Positions 12,099-23,497 of a stretch of 64,000 nucleotides of DNA are shown here, piece by piece. The notes under the pieces are model-generated. The model had not been told where the DNA came from. It saw only the letters and a program-made list of their open reading frames with translations, and did not search any database. The translations under genes were made by a program, and so were the position numbers. The stretch spans positions 32,788,409-32,852,408 of the forward strand of contig JALGQZ010000009.1 of the NCBI GenBank assembly GCA_023105745.1. The letters run 5' to 3'. The stretch is from Austropuccinia psidii. Taxonomy: Eukaryota; Basidiomycota; Pucciniomycetes; Pucciniales; Sphaerophragmiaceae. Within the stretch, counting starts at the first letter, position 1. Every line of letters begins with the position of its first letter.

Positions 12099-13920
12099 TG
12101 TAAGGTTTGATGATGAAACAAGAAGTAAAAAATACTAATATGTTGGTTATTGTACTCTGAATGTCCTAATTGAATGAATAATATTATTCAAAATGCTTAT
12201 AATAATAGAGAAGTATCATAATTATATCATAAAATTGATTATATTATTAAGAAATAATAATATAGTAAATTAAATAAGCTAAATATATTAATATATAACA
12301 AATTAATATATTCATGGAAATTTAGTAATGTTACAAAAAATTAATAAATGCATGTAGATTTAATATTTAATAATAGACAGCACTTAATAGCAACAATATT
12401 AATAATTTCAAAGCTATATATTAATATAAATACTATTTATATTAATATTAGAATTACTCAAAATAATAGTAAAGAGGAAATATTATAATAAGAGAAGATA
12501 AACTGATTTCAACACTTGAGCTGATGATTTTGCATTTTTCTTATGCCTAATAATATAAATAAAACTTGTTTAAGTTGTATTTAAAGCAAAAAATAGAGAG
12601 AATTAAACATTTTACTATTTTCACATGGATTTAGAGATTTTAAGAGAATTTAACTAATAATAATAAAAAATTGATCTAATCAAATATAAAATAATTATTA
12701 ATATAAGATGAATCTTTTGTATTTAATAATATAATACCTTTATCTTTAAAGAATGAATAATAATACCTTTTATTTAATGTTTTTATTGTATTTGTAGCAT
12801 CTGAAGGAAATAGAGGAAGAAGGGGTTCTTTCATAGTAAAAATCCTTCCTTCTAGCTACCAGATACTCTTTAGTAGATGTTTAATAATGTTATTCACTGG
12901 AATTTATCAGTATCTCAAGCTTTGGTAATTATTACATCATTATTAAACCTTTTTATCTCTTTTTTACACCATTTTTTAATGTCATCACTATAACTCTAAT
13001 TTTCTGACATCACAATCTGTGTAAAGGAATTTATTTTGTTGACTATAGTAGTTTTGATAATAAATTACTAATATACACCAGTTTTATCTCTTATAAAACA
13101 TTTAAACTTAAAATAAGATTAGAGTTATTAATCATAAATGATCATTTTTGAGACTTAATCTTGATTATTAATAAATCTCAATTTTTTAACACTACAACAA
13201 TTCAGATAGTAAATTTTGATATCCTAGCATGTCTCTACTCATATTCCAAGAGTATTTTACTACATCATCAAAACTCTATTTTTTATGATTGTTCTTGTGG
13301 CTCATCTTTTCTGTTGAAATTTACTATTTTGGACTTCAAACCATGATTTCATAGGGTTGTACCTTGAATATAATGATGAAAATTAAATCATTATTAAACT
13401 ATGAGGTATTAGAATCTGAATATACATTTTTTTTAATTTTGAACCACTTCTAATTCAAAGTGGTCAACAGCTATTGCTATTTTGCCCAATATCCCCTTAT
13501 AAGTTTTAACCTTGTTTATAGCTTGAAAAATAAAGTTTATATATTAAGTCTTACAGTTATTTAGTGGTAAAATTATTTCATAATATACTATTCATCATAT
13601 TTAATTCAAAATCTATGAGCTAAAAACCATGAATATATGCACTGATCATAAAAGTGCATATATTCAGGTTATCTCAGTAAGTATTGGGCTTACAGATATG
13701 GCATAAAAGAGTCATATATGTATTTGTTTATGTGTAATCTAATGCTATAATAAATTTTAAATTATTATTAATTGCTTTCTGAGATAGTCAATAATTTATT
13801 CTTTTTTATGGAATTTTTACTTATTTTAAGATTGTTAATTCAATTCTTATTATAAAAATAAGTATTTTTCAGTTGTTTTGTTAAACTTTGGAATATTTGG
13901 TAATATCTCAAAGGCTCACA
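12099..13920 (-). repeat. A3: LTR of an A-family Gypsy element (1822 bp)
   Basis: Plus-strand ends are TGTAAGGTTTGATG and TCTCAAAGGCTCACA. Unlike A1 and A2 it has no matching 5-bp flanks (CCAAA at left, GATAT at right), and its left neighbour is a primer-like region and gag, so I read it as the 5' LTR of a truncated minus-strand element. It is clearly older than A1 and A2: it is about 200 bp shorter and CpG-containing motifs such as GATGCGTCTGAGG have become GTAGCATCTGAAG. Confidence 0.8.
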
Positions 13921-14276
13921 GATATACAATATCAATTCTTTATCAAATGTTTCTGCAAAATCATTTTCAGAATTTAAATAACCTTGGAAGCTATGGAAAT
14001 CTGAGTAACTTTCCTCATTTGGCCAATAATTTTCATTTTAAAGGTATGATCAGTAATTTCTATTTTTACCTACATGAAATTAATGCCCTTATGAGTCAAC
14101 ACATTATTCAAGTAGGAATATACTCTCCTAAATAAGCCATTTATTGCAAGTTCTGGGGCAATTGTTGAAATAAAATCACAATTAATAGGAATAGGAAGAA
14201 ATCATCTGAATTTATCCTGGTATCTCCTATATCTATTGCTTTAATATGTTTTTAGCACCTATTGAAAGTTTTTTGG
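13921..14276 (+). other. Left-most Harb1-associated sequence, unassigned
   Basis: An 85-codon open frame (13878-14135, beginning inside LTR A3) gives Asn- and Phe-rich peptide without a domain I recognise. By position it would correspond to the region between the Myb-like and coiled-coil ORFs of Harb2, but I see no convincing similarity. It may equally be unrelated older DNA. Confidence 0.3.
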
Positions 14277-14573
14277 GTCATTCCTTTACAAAATACTATA
14301 GGGGTACTGTCAAGGCTCAAGGACACTCAAGAAGTTAATCCAAAGACAATGTCCCTTATAAAACAAATTAAAACCCAAATTAATATATGAGATAATCAAA
14401 ATACCACTTTTCAAGTACTTAAATATTTGAAAACAGCCCAAATTTCAGCATTGAATGGAAATCTGTTGGTGTGAAATCAAACCCTCAATAATTTGAGACA
14501 AACATATCTTGAAGATTTGAATCAAATGCAGGCACAATCACAAAGAATTTCATAATTAGGTAAAATTATTAAT
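14277..14573 (+). pseudogene. Harb1 copy of the Harbinger coiled-coil ORF, broken
   Basis: One plus-strand frame reads through about 90 codons with three stops, giving heptad-like sequence including LKTAQISALNGN and LRQTYLEDLNQMQ. It aligns without gaps to the coiled-coil ORF of Harb2 (38194-38496): LRQTYLEDLNQM against LKQGYLKELEAI, with about 9 identities in 34 positions plus many conservative changes, counted by eye. Insertion of A4 at 14573 cuts it off. Function unknown; the match in two independent Harbinger copies suggests it belongs to the transposon. Confidence 0.6.
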
Positions 14574-15377
14574 TGTGAGTCTTTGAGATATGAACACATA
14601 TCTAAGAAGTACACAAAAAAACTTCAAAATACTTATTTTTATAATAGAAAGTGAAATTATGCCATAAAAAGGAATAAAAACTTGAGTATCTCAGAAATCA
14701 ATGAATAAAAATTTAGAATAAATTATGCCATTGGATTCCCCATGAAATATCACACATATAACCCCTCCATGTCATAGCTGAAAGCTCAATACTTACTGAG
14801 ATAGCCGGAATATATGGACTTTTATGATCAGCATATATATTCATGGTTTTTAGCTCATATCTGTTGAAATATACATGATAAAGAGTTGAGCCAAAAATAA
14901 AGCTACCATGGTAGTACTTTAAAAATACAGATATGAACTTTACTTTACAAGCTAGAAGGAAGCCTATAACTTAAAGGGTTTATTGAGCAAAATAGTTAGA
15001 GCTGTTGACCACTTTGCTGTGAAAGTGATCCAAACTTAAAAAAAAGTAAATATTCAGATTCTAATAGTTCATACTTTGATAAAAATGTATTTTAATTATT
15101 ATATTCAAGGTGTAACCCTTTTAAATCATGGTTTGAAATTTAAAATAGTAAATTTTTACAGAAAAGATGAGTTAGAAGAAAAATCATCAAAAGTAGAGCT
15201 TTGATTATGTAATTAAATTCTCTTGGAAGCTTAATAATGATATGCCAAAATATCAGAACTCACTCTCTGAATGGCTCCAGCCTGTGTAACTAAAAAGGTA
15301 TTCATGATCAAATTTTAACCTTAAATTTGATAATTTATTCTCACTCATTGTAGCCTTATTTTAAGTTCAACAGTTAT

Positions 15378-17557
15378 TGTAAGGTTTTTCTATGAAACTC
15401 TTGATGATAGTAACAAGGTCAAGAGTACTATGACTGTCCTCAGTGGAAAAAAATAATATAATAAGATATTATAACCATAAATTTAAATATAATTATTAAA
15501 AATAATTATATATAAAAAATAAATTTAATCATTATTATATAAAATAATAATAAAAGAAAATATAATAGTTATAATAAATTATGATTATTCTATTATTGCT
15601 ATAGTCACTGACAATTATAAAAATAAGAAGTGTAAAGCTCTTAATGAGACAATTAAACATGGAAAATATAAATATTTAACCACTTATAAATAATATATAA
15701 ATATTATTTATAAAAGAATTAAGACCCACACTGTGCATAATCAATTCTTATAGAAAATTTCTATATAAAAAAACTAATAATAGATAAAAAAATAAACAGA
15801 ATTTTAGAGAAAAACTCACTTAGAATATAAATTTAATACAACAGGTCAAACAACAACAGTTATTATATTAAATAATTATTATAATTTGAAAACATGCCAA
15901 AAAATCAATATTTTAAAAGATAAAACAACTTTTTATAATAAAAATATGATTAAAGAGTTTTTGAGAGGAATTTGTGGATTTTAAAAGATATTTTAAAGAA
16001 AATAATTTTATAAAATAAAATATATTATAGGTGATTACAACCATAATCTAATTTCTATGATTTCAATTCTTTTATTTAAGATTTATAAAGAATAAAATAA
16101 TTCAATAATAAGATTTATATATAATAAAACTTTACCTGTTTAAATATCTAATATGATTGGATTGATAATTGGAGATGGACAAAAACAGTGATGAAAAGAC
16201 TCTTTTTATGTCTACAGAGCAGCTCTCATGATTAATAATGGATATAGAGGGAATTTTCATATCAAAACTGAAAAACCATGAATAAAAATAAGGCTCTTAA
16301 CTTAAGGTAGCTTATTTTTAATTCCAATTTGAAGTTACCAGTGTTATTCTTAACTCCAAGTAGCTTTAATACTCATTTGAGTTAATTATTTTAAGCTTTA
16401 GCATAGAATAATTTTATTTATATTAAAGTTCATCACATGAAAAGCTTAAAAATAGAGTTTCAAGCAGAAATCTCTTAAACTCAATTTTTAATTATTTTTT
16501 TAAAGAAATCTTAATTTTCTTTAAGTATAATTGAAAGAGTAAACTTCCAGGCTCATTACCCAAGAAATCTGTTTATAAAAGATACTTGAAACTTAATTTA
16601 TATATAGATAATATTAAATTGTAATCTGTGTGAAATTTTCAAGAAAATCCATTAAGAATTGGATTTTTAATGAAATTTTGAAGTTATTGCTATTTTTCAT
16701 GTAAAATAGCAATACACACTAAACCTTAACTTTTGATAAGGTTTTAATTCTTGTAACCTGAAAGCTTTAAGCTTATTTAAGCTTTTTAAGCTTTTTTAAG
16801 CTTTGACAGGTCTCAAAACTTTAATTTCAAGCCTGCATATTGGGATTTACCCTTTGGAAGCTTGAAATTCCTGTCCAAATTGGGATAAAACCAGTTTAAA
16901 CCTTAAGTTTAGAGCAAAGTCTAATCTTAAAGTTTAAATAAGGTTGAAAATCTTCCAATACAGGTGGACAACCTTAATTGAATCCTTGCAGATCCAAAAA
17001 GTTGGGTACCACAGCTCTGTTTGGTCTTTTTCCTTTGTCCCACCTTTTTGCATGGATTTTGCCCTTTTTTTTATTTAAAGCCATACTATGGCCTTAAACA
17101 ATTTTAAATTGAGCTCACACAGGATTTACATTATGTATGGAAAATCCTTAGGAAATTCAGTAAATATACACAACACCTCAATTTGAACTAAAATTTTGGT
17201 AAGTTTTCATAAACATTATGCAACTTTAAATTTAAGCTTATTTAAGCTTAAATTTAACAATTTTAAAAAAATGTTAAAAAATTTACATTAGTACTGTGAG
17301 ATTATTAAATCTTCCAATAGCATAAGAAATAAGCTTTTTTGGGTATAAAACCCTATGGGTGTACCCTAGGTCATTTTTGGTGTAGAATCCAAAAATAACA
17401 TAATATTTATAACTTTTTTTATCCAAAAAAAGTTATACTTATTTTTTGTTATTTTTTATTTTAAATTCAATTGAAAAGTCTGTTGAAGACTAAATCAGCT
17501 GTATATAAAATCATTTGTGGCCTTATGGGTATGCTATACATACCTCACAGGCTCACA
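15378..17557 (-). mobile_element. B1: solo LTR, B family, 2180 bp
   Basis: Plus-strand ends are TGTAAGGTTTTTCTATG and CCTCACAGGCTCACA. A perfect target duplication GTTAT lies at 15373-15377 and 17558-17562, inside A4. Both termini resemble A-family ends, so A and B are related families, but the interior differs. It contains a run of AAGCTT-type palindromes near 16765-16805 and an inverted pair around 17225-17252. A CATAAAAAGAG motif in LTR sense near 16195 could act as a TATA element. Confidence 0.92.
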
Positions 17558-17735
17558 GTTATATGAGTGATAGAACTGGTGAATACTATTATACTATGAT
17601 TAATGCTAATAAAATGCACAGACATTAGGCTTCTTCAAAGCCTATTATGTCAGAAAGCTTAGAGTTCTAGTGATAAATCTAAATAATGAGGTAATAATGG
17701 GATAAGATGGTTTGATTATGATGTAATCATCATTA

Positions 17736-17852
17736 TGTCACAATGCTGCCTGCCAGACCTCAGAAAAGGGAACTCTTGCCAAAAAGGCTATTAAGCTGGT
17801 TGAAAGACTGGTTAATACTAGCAAGTTGTAAATCACATTCCACCATGTGACA
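17736..17852 (-). repeat. TRIM terminal repeat, copy 1 (117 bp)
   Basis: It matches the copy at 18083-18199 at most positions; differences are scattered substitutions such as AATGCTGCCTGCC against AATTCTGCCTTCC. The terminal 7 bp are perfect inverted complements (TGTCACA and TGTGACA), as in the G-family LTRs. Confidence 0.9.
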
Positions 17853-18048
17853 GTACCCCTGGGCTTAGAGCACTGCATCCCAAAGTGCATGTAACTGATG
17901 GTATTACCTATTTCACCCTCATGGAGCTACATTAGTCACAGCAGGAGCCTACAAGGAACCCTCAAGGGGCCAAACCCTTGTACGCCAATGGACTGGAAAA
18001 CTCAGTGATTCCTGGCTGCTTGATTGAGACCTCAAATTGTCTCCAACT

Positions 18049-18059
18049 GGAATCGAACC
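18049..18059 (-). promoter_or_regulatory. Pol III B-box-like motif in the TRIM
   Basis: The minus strand reads GGTTCGATTCC, fitting the tRNA B-box consensus GGTTCGANTCC exactly. About 55-60 bp upstream on the same strand, at the LTR end, is TTGCTGAGGTCTGG, which resembles an A box. The surroundings do not fold into an obvious complete tRNA, so this is a tRNA-derived or promoter remnant at best. Chance occurrence of an 11-bp match cannot be excluded. Confidence 0.45.
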
Positions 18060-18082
18060 CATGATGTTGGTAACCGGTTTAT

Positions 18083-18199
18083 TGTCACAATTCTGCCTTC
18101 CAGACCTCAGCAAAGGGAACTCTTGCCAAAAAGGCTATTAAACTGGTTGAAAGATGGGTTAATACTAGCAAGTTGTATATCACATTCCACCATGTGACA
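18083..18199 (-). repeat. TRIM terminal repeat, copy 2 (117 bp)
   Basis: Direct repeat partner of 17736-17852, equal in length, with the same terminal TGTCACA and TGTGACA. In minus sense this is the 5' copy, and the A-box-like motif lies at its downstream end. Confidence 0.9.
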
Positions 18200-19084
18200 C
18201 ACCAAACCTTAAAATACTGATAAATTACAGTGGATAACATCAGTAAATGTCTACTAGAAGCCTTCTGGACTATAGAAGGAAGGATTTTACTATATATATA
18301 GAGCTCTTTTTACCTCTATTTCCCCCTCAGATGCATCAAAGACATTGAAAATATTAAATACAAAGCTAATAACTTTATTCTTTTCATATAATTCTATTAT
18401 ACCTTTGAAGACTCAAGCTCATCTTTATATTGATCATCAATTTTTGACATGATTACACTAATATTTAATATTCTTTTTTTGTTAAATTCTCTCTAAAAAC
18501 ACTAATTTTATGTAAAATCAAGAATATTTTTAATTTAATTCATTTTCATTTATAAATACAATTCAAATAAGTTGTATTTACATCATTTGAAATAAATTTA
18601 TTCAAAATTATTATATTTTAAGTGTTAAAATTAGGTTATTTTTCCTTTTTTAAAATAATTTTTCTTTATTATCATTCTTTATAATTCTTTCATTAATATA
18701 AATAGTATTCATATTAATATATAGCTTTGATATTGGTAATATTATTGTCATAAATTTTTTTTATTATTAAATAAAATTGTTTTATGCATTTATTATTTTT
18801 TTGTAACAATGATAAATCTCCATAAATATATTGATTTTTATTATATTATTTCATTTATACAAATAATATAAAAATATTTGCACCATAATTATAGTATTTC
18901 TTTATTATTATAATTATTATTTATCTTATTTATTAATTTAATAAGGACATTCAGAGTAAAATAAGTAAAATTTTAGTAATATTTACTTGTTGTATCATAG
19001 TCAAACTTAACCTTAATAACCTTTTTAATTTTCAAACATTAATATTTGAAATCCTTTTCCTCATTTTTTCTGACTGGTTATTGC

Positions 19085-19933
19085 TCAACACTTCCTCCTT
19101 CTTAAACTATGTGCTATTTTGTAATGGTATTTTTGTGATTTTGACATCTTCTCAGTAAATCTCATTTGGACATTTTCATGAGAGCTCTTCAGTTTTAAAA
19201 AAAAATGAAAATTTACTAATAGGGATTTCACTTTTAGAGGTTTTACCCAGCTATCATTTATTATTATTTTACAAGAATACATTATCCAGAATTCCCAAGA
19301 ATCTGGCCACTTCAAACTATACCAACCTCATTCAACCTTTAATGTATTTGAAATCCTGATATTTCAACAAAATCTTTCTTATTTAATTATCATTTTGATT
19401 TTTCTCTATGTTTATTCTCAAATTTATAGATTTCCCAATTTGAAGCTTTACATGTTAAACCAAACACCTTAACAATTGAATTGTTCCCTTTATTTATTAG
19501 AATTAACCACAAATATGATTCCCTTATTAAATAGGCTATGAAAAATCATACACTCAGTCATAACCATTACTGTATGTAGTAGTAATATAGCTTGAGTTGT
19601 CAATAAACAGAGAAATATTTTATTTAGTTTACCAAACTCTTGTTCAACTACTATTCTGAAATTACCAAGCAAAATTTCAAATTAATATTCCATTGCTCCA
19701 ATTAAATTTCAAGTAATTACTGACCTTGTTGAGGAGTAAATATTATTGAAATTCACATGATTTACATTACATTGATTTTGTGATGGCATAAGGATTGGTA
19801 ATATTGCAGAATAGCCCAAATCTTAAATCAAAAGACAATTAGGGCACAATTTTGCAACTACATTGATTGGATCCTTGCTGAATGTCCAATTGTCATGAAC
19901 TGACACTTGAAGGCCACCATAAAGATTTGTAAT
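19085..19933 (-). pseudogene. Harb1 transposase, C-terminal part, broken
   Basis: A minus-strand frame at 19490-19672 contains FRIVVEQEFGKLNK, the HARBI1-type motif around the catalytic glutamate (usually V.E..FGRLK). Toward the right edge, fragments corresponding to GG.P.SVHD are recognisable but frameshifted. The Gypsy element G1 cuts the gene at 19933, and the N-terminal part resumes at 31663. The stretch at 19085-19315 is open but has no further recognised motif. Confidence 0.75.
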
Positions 19934-22900
19934 TGTCACAACCATGTGTAATCACCCCCCAATGGGTGTTTAGGGAAAGTCTATCCTGACCCCAATCTAT
20001 GGCCAATTGGCCATGTCATCAGTTTTATGAACAATTGGTCCATTTTGGTGTTCTATGGCCTTTGGGCCATATCCACATCTTCTGGCCACTCATGGCCCCA
20101 GGACATATCCTGCAATAATTGGCCTTTCTGGCCAATACACTTGTTTTGGGCCTGGGGGGTCCATTTTGTCTTCCAGGGGCCTTTGGCCCACCCCTTTTGA
20201 TTAGGGGGTCTATGGCCTCTACAGCCTGCAGGATGTAATCCATGGCCCAAGGTTCGTAAGCCGTGTACCGCAGGTGGCGGTTCATGAGACCTTTAGGCCC
20301 CTTTTGTAAGGTTTGACTATGAAACAATAAGTAAAAATTACTAATTTATTACTTATTGTACTCTGAATGTCCTTATAGTTGAAATAAATAAGATTGAAAT
20401 AATAATAATAATAAAGAAATATTATTATTATGGCGTAAAAATATTATATTATTAAATAAATATAATAATATAATTAATATTATATGAAATTATAATATTA
20501 TAAATAATATATTAATATAAAATAATTAATATATTAGAAAGCTCTTTATTATTGTTACCAAAAAATAATAAAGGCGTAAAAAATTGTTTTTTATTAATAA
20601 AAAACAATTAATAACAATAATATTACTAATATTAAAGTTATGAATTAATATAAATACTATTTATATTAATTAAAGAATTATTAAAAGAGTAATAATAGAG
20701 AAATTATTATAATAGGAGAAAATAACCTACTTTTAACACTTAATATAATAATTTTGAAGTATTTTACGCCAAAAATATAAATACAACCTTTTCAAATTGT
20801 ATTTACAATAAAAATAAAGAAAATTACAAATTATTCTGGATTTTTACGTGGAAATGAGTTATTAGAGAGATTTTTTAACAAAAACAATTAAATAAATGAT
20901 TTAATCACGTCAAAAGAGTTGATTATAGCAAGGTGGTCTTTGGTCTTTAATAATATAACAGTTTTATATATAAAGAATAAAGAAATTACCTTTGATTTAA
21001 TTGATTTAATGTTTTTGATGCGTCTGAGGGGAAAACAGAGTAAAAAGAGCTCTATTTATAGTAAATACCTCCCTCCTAGAGTCAAACAGGCTTCTAGTAG
21101 ACGTGTACTGATCATATCCACTGGAATTGATCAATATTTTAAGGTTTGAGGGTGATTACATCATGATCAAACCATATTACATCATTATTACACCATTATT
21201 TAGAGTTATCACTATAACTCTAAGTGTGATGGCATCAGAGGCTTGGCAGAACCCCAAATTTCGTGGATTTTATTAGTTTTAATCATAAACTAATAGTATT
21301 CACCAATTTTATCACTATTAAAACTGTTAAACTTAATTTAAGGTTACAGTATGTGATCATAACAGCTCAATTTAAGCTCAAACTTTGATCCTCAATAACT
21401 TTTAAGGTTTTCACGCTACAGCAATTCAGAGAGTGAATTCTGATAGCCTGACATAACCTTATTATGCTGCCAAGAGCTTTTAATTACATCATCAAAAATC
21501 TAATTTTGATGATTTTTCTTGTAACTCATCTTTTCTGTCGAAATTCAATATTTTAAACTTCAAACCTTGATTTCAGGGGGTTATACCCTGAATTTAATAA
21601 TAAAAATTACATCATTCTTCACGAATGAACTAGGAGAATCTAACTGTGTACTTTTTTCTAAGTTTGGAACACTTTCACAACAAAGTGGTCAACAGCTCTG
21701 TTGATTTTTATCAATAATTCATCATAGGTTTTAACCTTGTTTATAATTTGTAAAATAAAGTTCATATCTGTGTTCTTACAGTAATTACGTGGTAACTTTA
21801 TTTTTGGTTCATCATTCTATCATGTATAGTTTAGAAGATATTAGCTATGATCCTTGAATATATGCGTTGACCAAAAAAGTGCATATATTCAGGATAATTC
21901 CTTAAGTATTAACATTGGAAATTAGCTTATTAATTGTTTTATATGTGGACTTTTGTGGGGAATCCACTGGTACAATTTATTTCACATGTTGTTTCATTAG
22001 TTTCTGAGATAAATAAGTTTTTATGGTTTTTATAAGGTATTGTACCTTATAATTCCTTAAATATTGGCTTTACAGATATGCCATAAAAATGGTATATGTG
22101 TATTTTTCCATGGGGAATCCAATGGTATAATTTATTTCACATGTTCATTCATTGGTTTTTAAGTTAAACCAATTTTAGTACCAATTTATGGTATTTTTTG
22201 TATATTTGAGTAATTATTTTTAGTGTATAATTATTCTAATTAATTTTAATATAATTATATTAAAGGTATAATTATTCTGAGTATTTTTTGTGACCTTATT
22301 GGGTATGTGGTCATATCTCAAAGGCTCACACCTTTGGCCTAAATAAAATGAGGCCAAAAGGAGCCAAGTGGGCCCACCTGAGCCCAATTTTGGCCCCAAC
22401 TCTCAACAATCCCAAAAATGGCCAAAAGGACCCCAGGACCCATATTGGCCACTTTCAACCACAAGAGGACACCAGCTCAGCTCCAGAAAGGCTTCCCCTC
22501 AGCTCAGGGGAAGAATTTTCCTTCATTAATGGACCCCATACCAAAGGATCCAGGTGTGGTGCATATATGGTATAATAAAATATTATGCAACATTTTTGCT
22601 CAGCAATCAAATGGTGATTTTTTCAAGACCCAATTATGTCTTTTCAATTCAATTCCCCAAATCCATCACCCATTTTGAAGGAAGACTTTCAAGTAATTCA
22701 GTCTTGCAATCCCTGGCAGCTACCAGAAGACCATTCAAGGACCCCAACCACCTGGCCCTGCAGGAGTTGGGTTGTTATTTTATCTCAGGATTATTCAAGG
22801 GGTAATTTCAAGAGGTTTTCAATAATTCAAATAAGTTTTCAAGGCATAAAGTACTTCAGTATTCCTTGGACAACTCAATTGGCTCATACAGGCTGTATTC

Positions 22901-23497
22901 AAACAACCTGTATGGCCTTGGCCCTTTTGGGCGAATTAATATTCCACTGTGGGAATTTAGTCACGCAGTTCAATTCTAAAGATGGCTAGATCTGTATTGA
23001 CCCAAAGCAGTTAATACAGCTGGGTGATCAACCCTCCAGGATCAGTCTTCAGCTTTTCACATATACTGGCCACCTTTTCTTCCCTGGGGACTTTTTCCCC
23101 AGTTAAATAATATATTGGATTGATTTTTATCCTAATTTTATTTTCATTTATTAAAGTAAATAATGTTAATCTTAAGTAAGTCATTTGCACCTTTCCTTCT
23201 TTGCCTGTCCGTGGATATTGGTGGTCATATCCTTTAGTAATTCCATTGTTCTTTCTGGAAGGTTGAAACAGTGAATTGAGGATTCATTTGGTTGGCTCTT
23301 TGGCTTTTGGATTTCTTTTATCATCTTTGGCCATTGTCTTCCTTCTTCTTTCATATTTGGCATTTCTTTCCTTACTCTTATTCTTCTTTAAAGAAATATA
23401 ATTTTTTTTATCTATTTATCCTTTTGGAGCTCTCCAAGTGAGTTCTTGATTCCTGAGTGCCAGGCCACTCTTGCTTTCATCAAGAGCCCCTGTGACA
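19934..23497 (+). repeat. 5' LTR of G1, interrupted by A2
   Basis: It starts TGTCACAACCATGTG and ends GAGCCCCTGTGACA, giving 1533 bp after A2 and its duplication are subtracted. The early part (about 20000-20300) is packed with TGGCC/GGCCA motifs. A GTATAATAAAA sequence near 22570 may be the TATA element, because the 3' LTR keeps GTATAATATA in the same place. Confidence 0.9.
20305..22330 (-). mobile_element. A2: solo LTR, A family, 2026 bp
   Basis: Ends are TGTAAGGTTTGACTATG and TCTCAAAGGCTCACA, with a perfect duplication CCTTT (20300-20304 and 22331-22335) inside the G1 5' LTR. The uninterrupted 3' LTR of G1 shows the empty site. It has the same length as A1 and differs only by scattered substitutions and compensating small indels, so these are the youngest A copies here. 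Three GGCGTAAA/TTTACGCC motifs (near 20433, 20574 and 20764) are conserved with A1. Confidence 0.93.

Larger units (their letters stand above)
17736..18199 (-). mobile_element. TRIM: 464-bp miniature LTR retrotransposon
   Basis: Two direct 117-bp repeats (17736-17852 and 18083-18199), each starting TGTCACAAT and ending CATGTGACA, flank a 230-bp non-coding interior, as in terminal-repeat retrotransposons in miniature. It sits in A4; the flanks CATTA/CACCA look like a 5-bp duplication with two T-to-C changes, and the intact A5 sequence (AATCATCATTAAACC) confirms the empty site. On the minus strand the base run AGGGGTAC precedes one repeat, matching the polypurine end and LTR start of the G elements, so minus is the likely sense and a G-like element the likely helper (inferred). 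A Pol III B-box-like motif lies inside. No protein is encoded. Confidence 0.9.
14574..19012 (+). mobile_element. A4: old A-family solo LTR carrying B1 and a TRIM
   Basis: It begins TGTGAGTCTTTGAGATATG and ends CATAGTCAAACTTAACC, a degraded form of the A-family end CATAGTCAAACCTTACA. TTAAT flanks it on both sides (14569-14573 and 19013-19017). Removing B1 and the TRIM with their duplications leaves about 1785 bp, close to A3. Orientation is opposite to A1-A3. Extensive CpG loss and small indels mark it as one of the older A copies. Confidence 0.85.

Noticed and set aside
18020..18090. A genuine tRNA gene in the TRIM interior
   Set aside because: Only the T-arm/B-box part is tRNA-like; I could not find matching acceptor stems or an anticodon arm, and the 5' half would lie in the LTR.
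20025..20327. 100-codon minus-strand frame in the G1 LTR
   Set aside because: It lies in non-coding LTR, spans the A2 insertion boundary and is not maintained in the 3' LTR copy.
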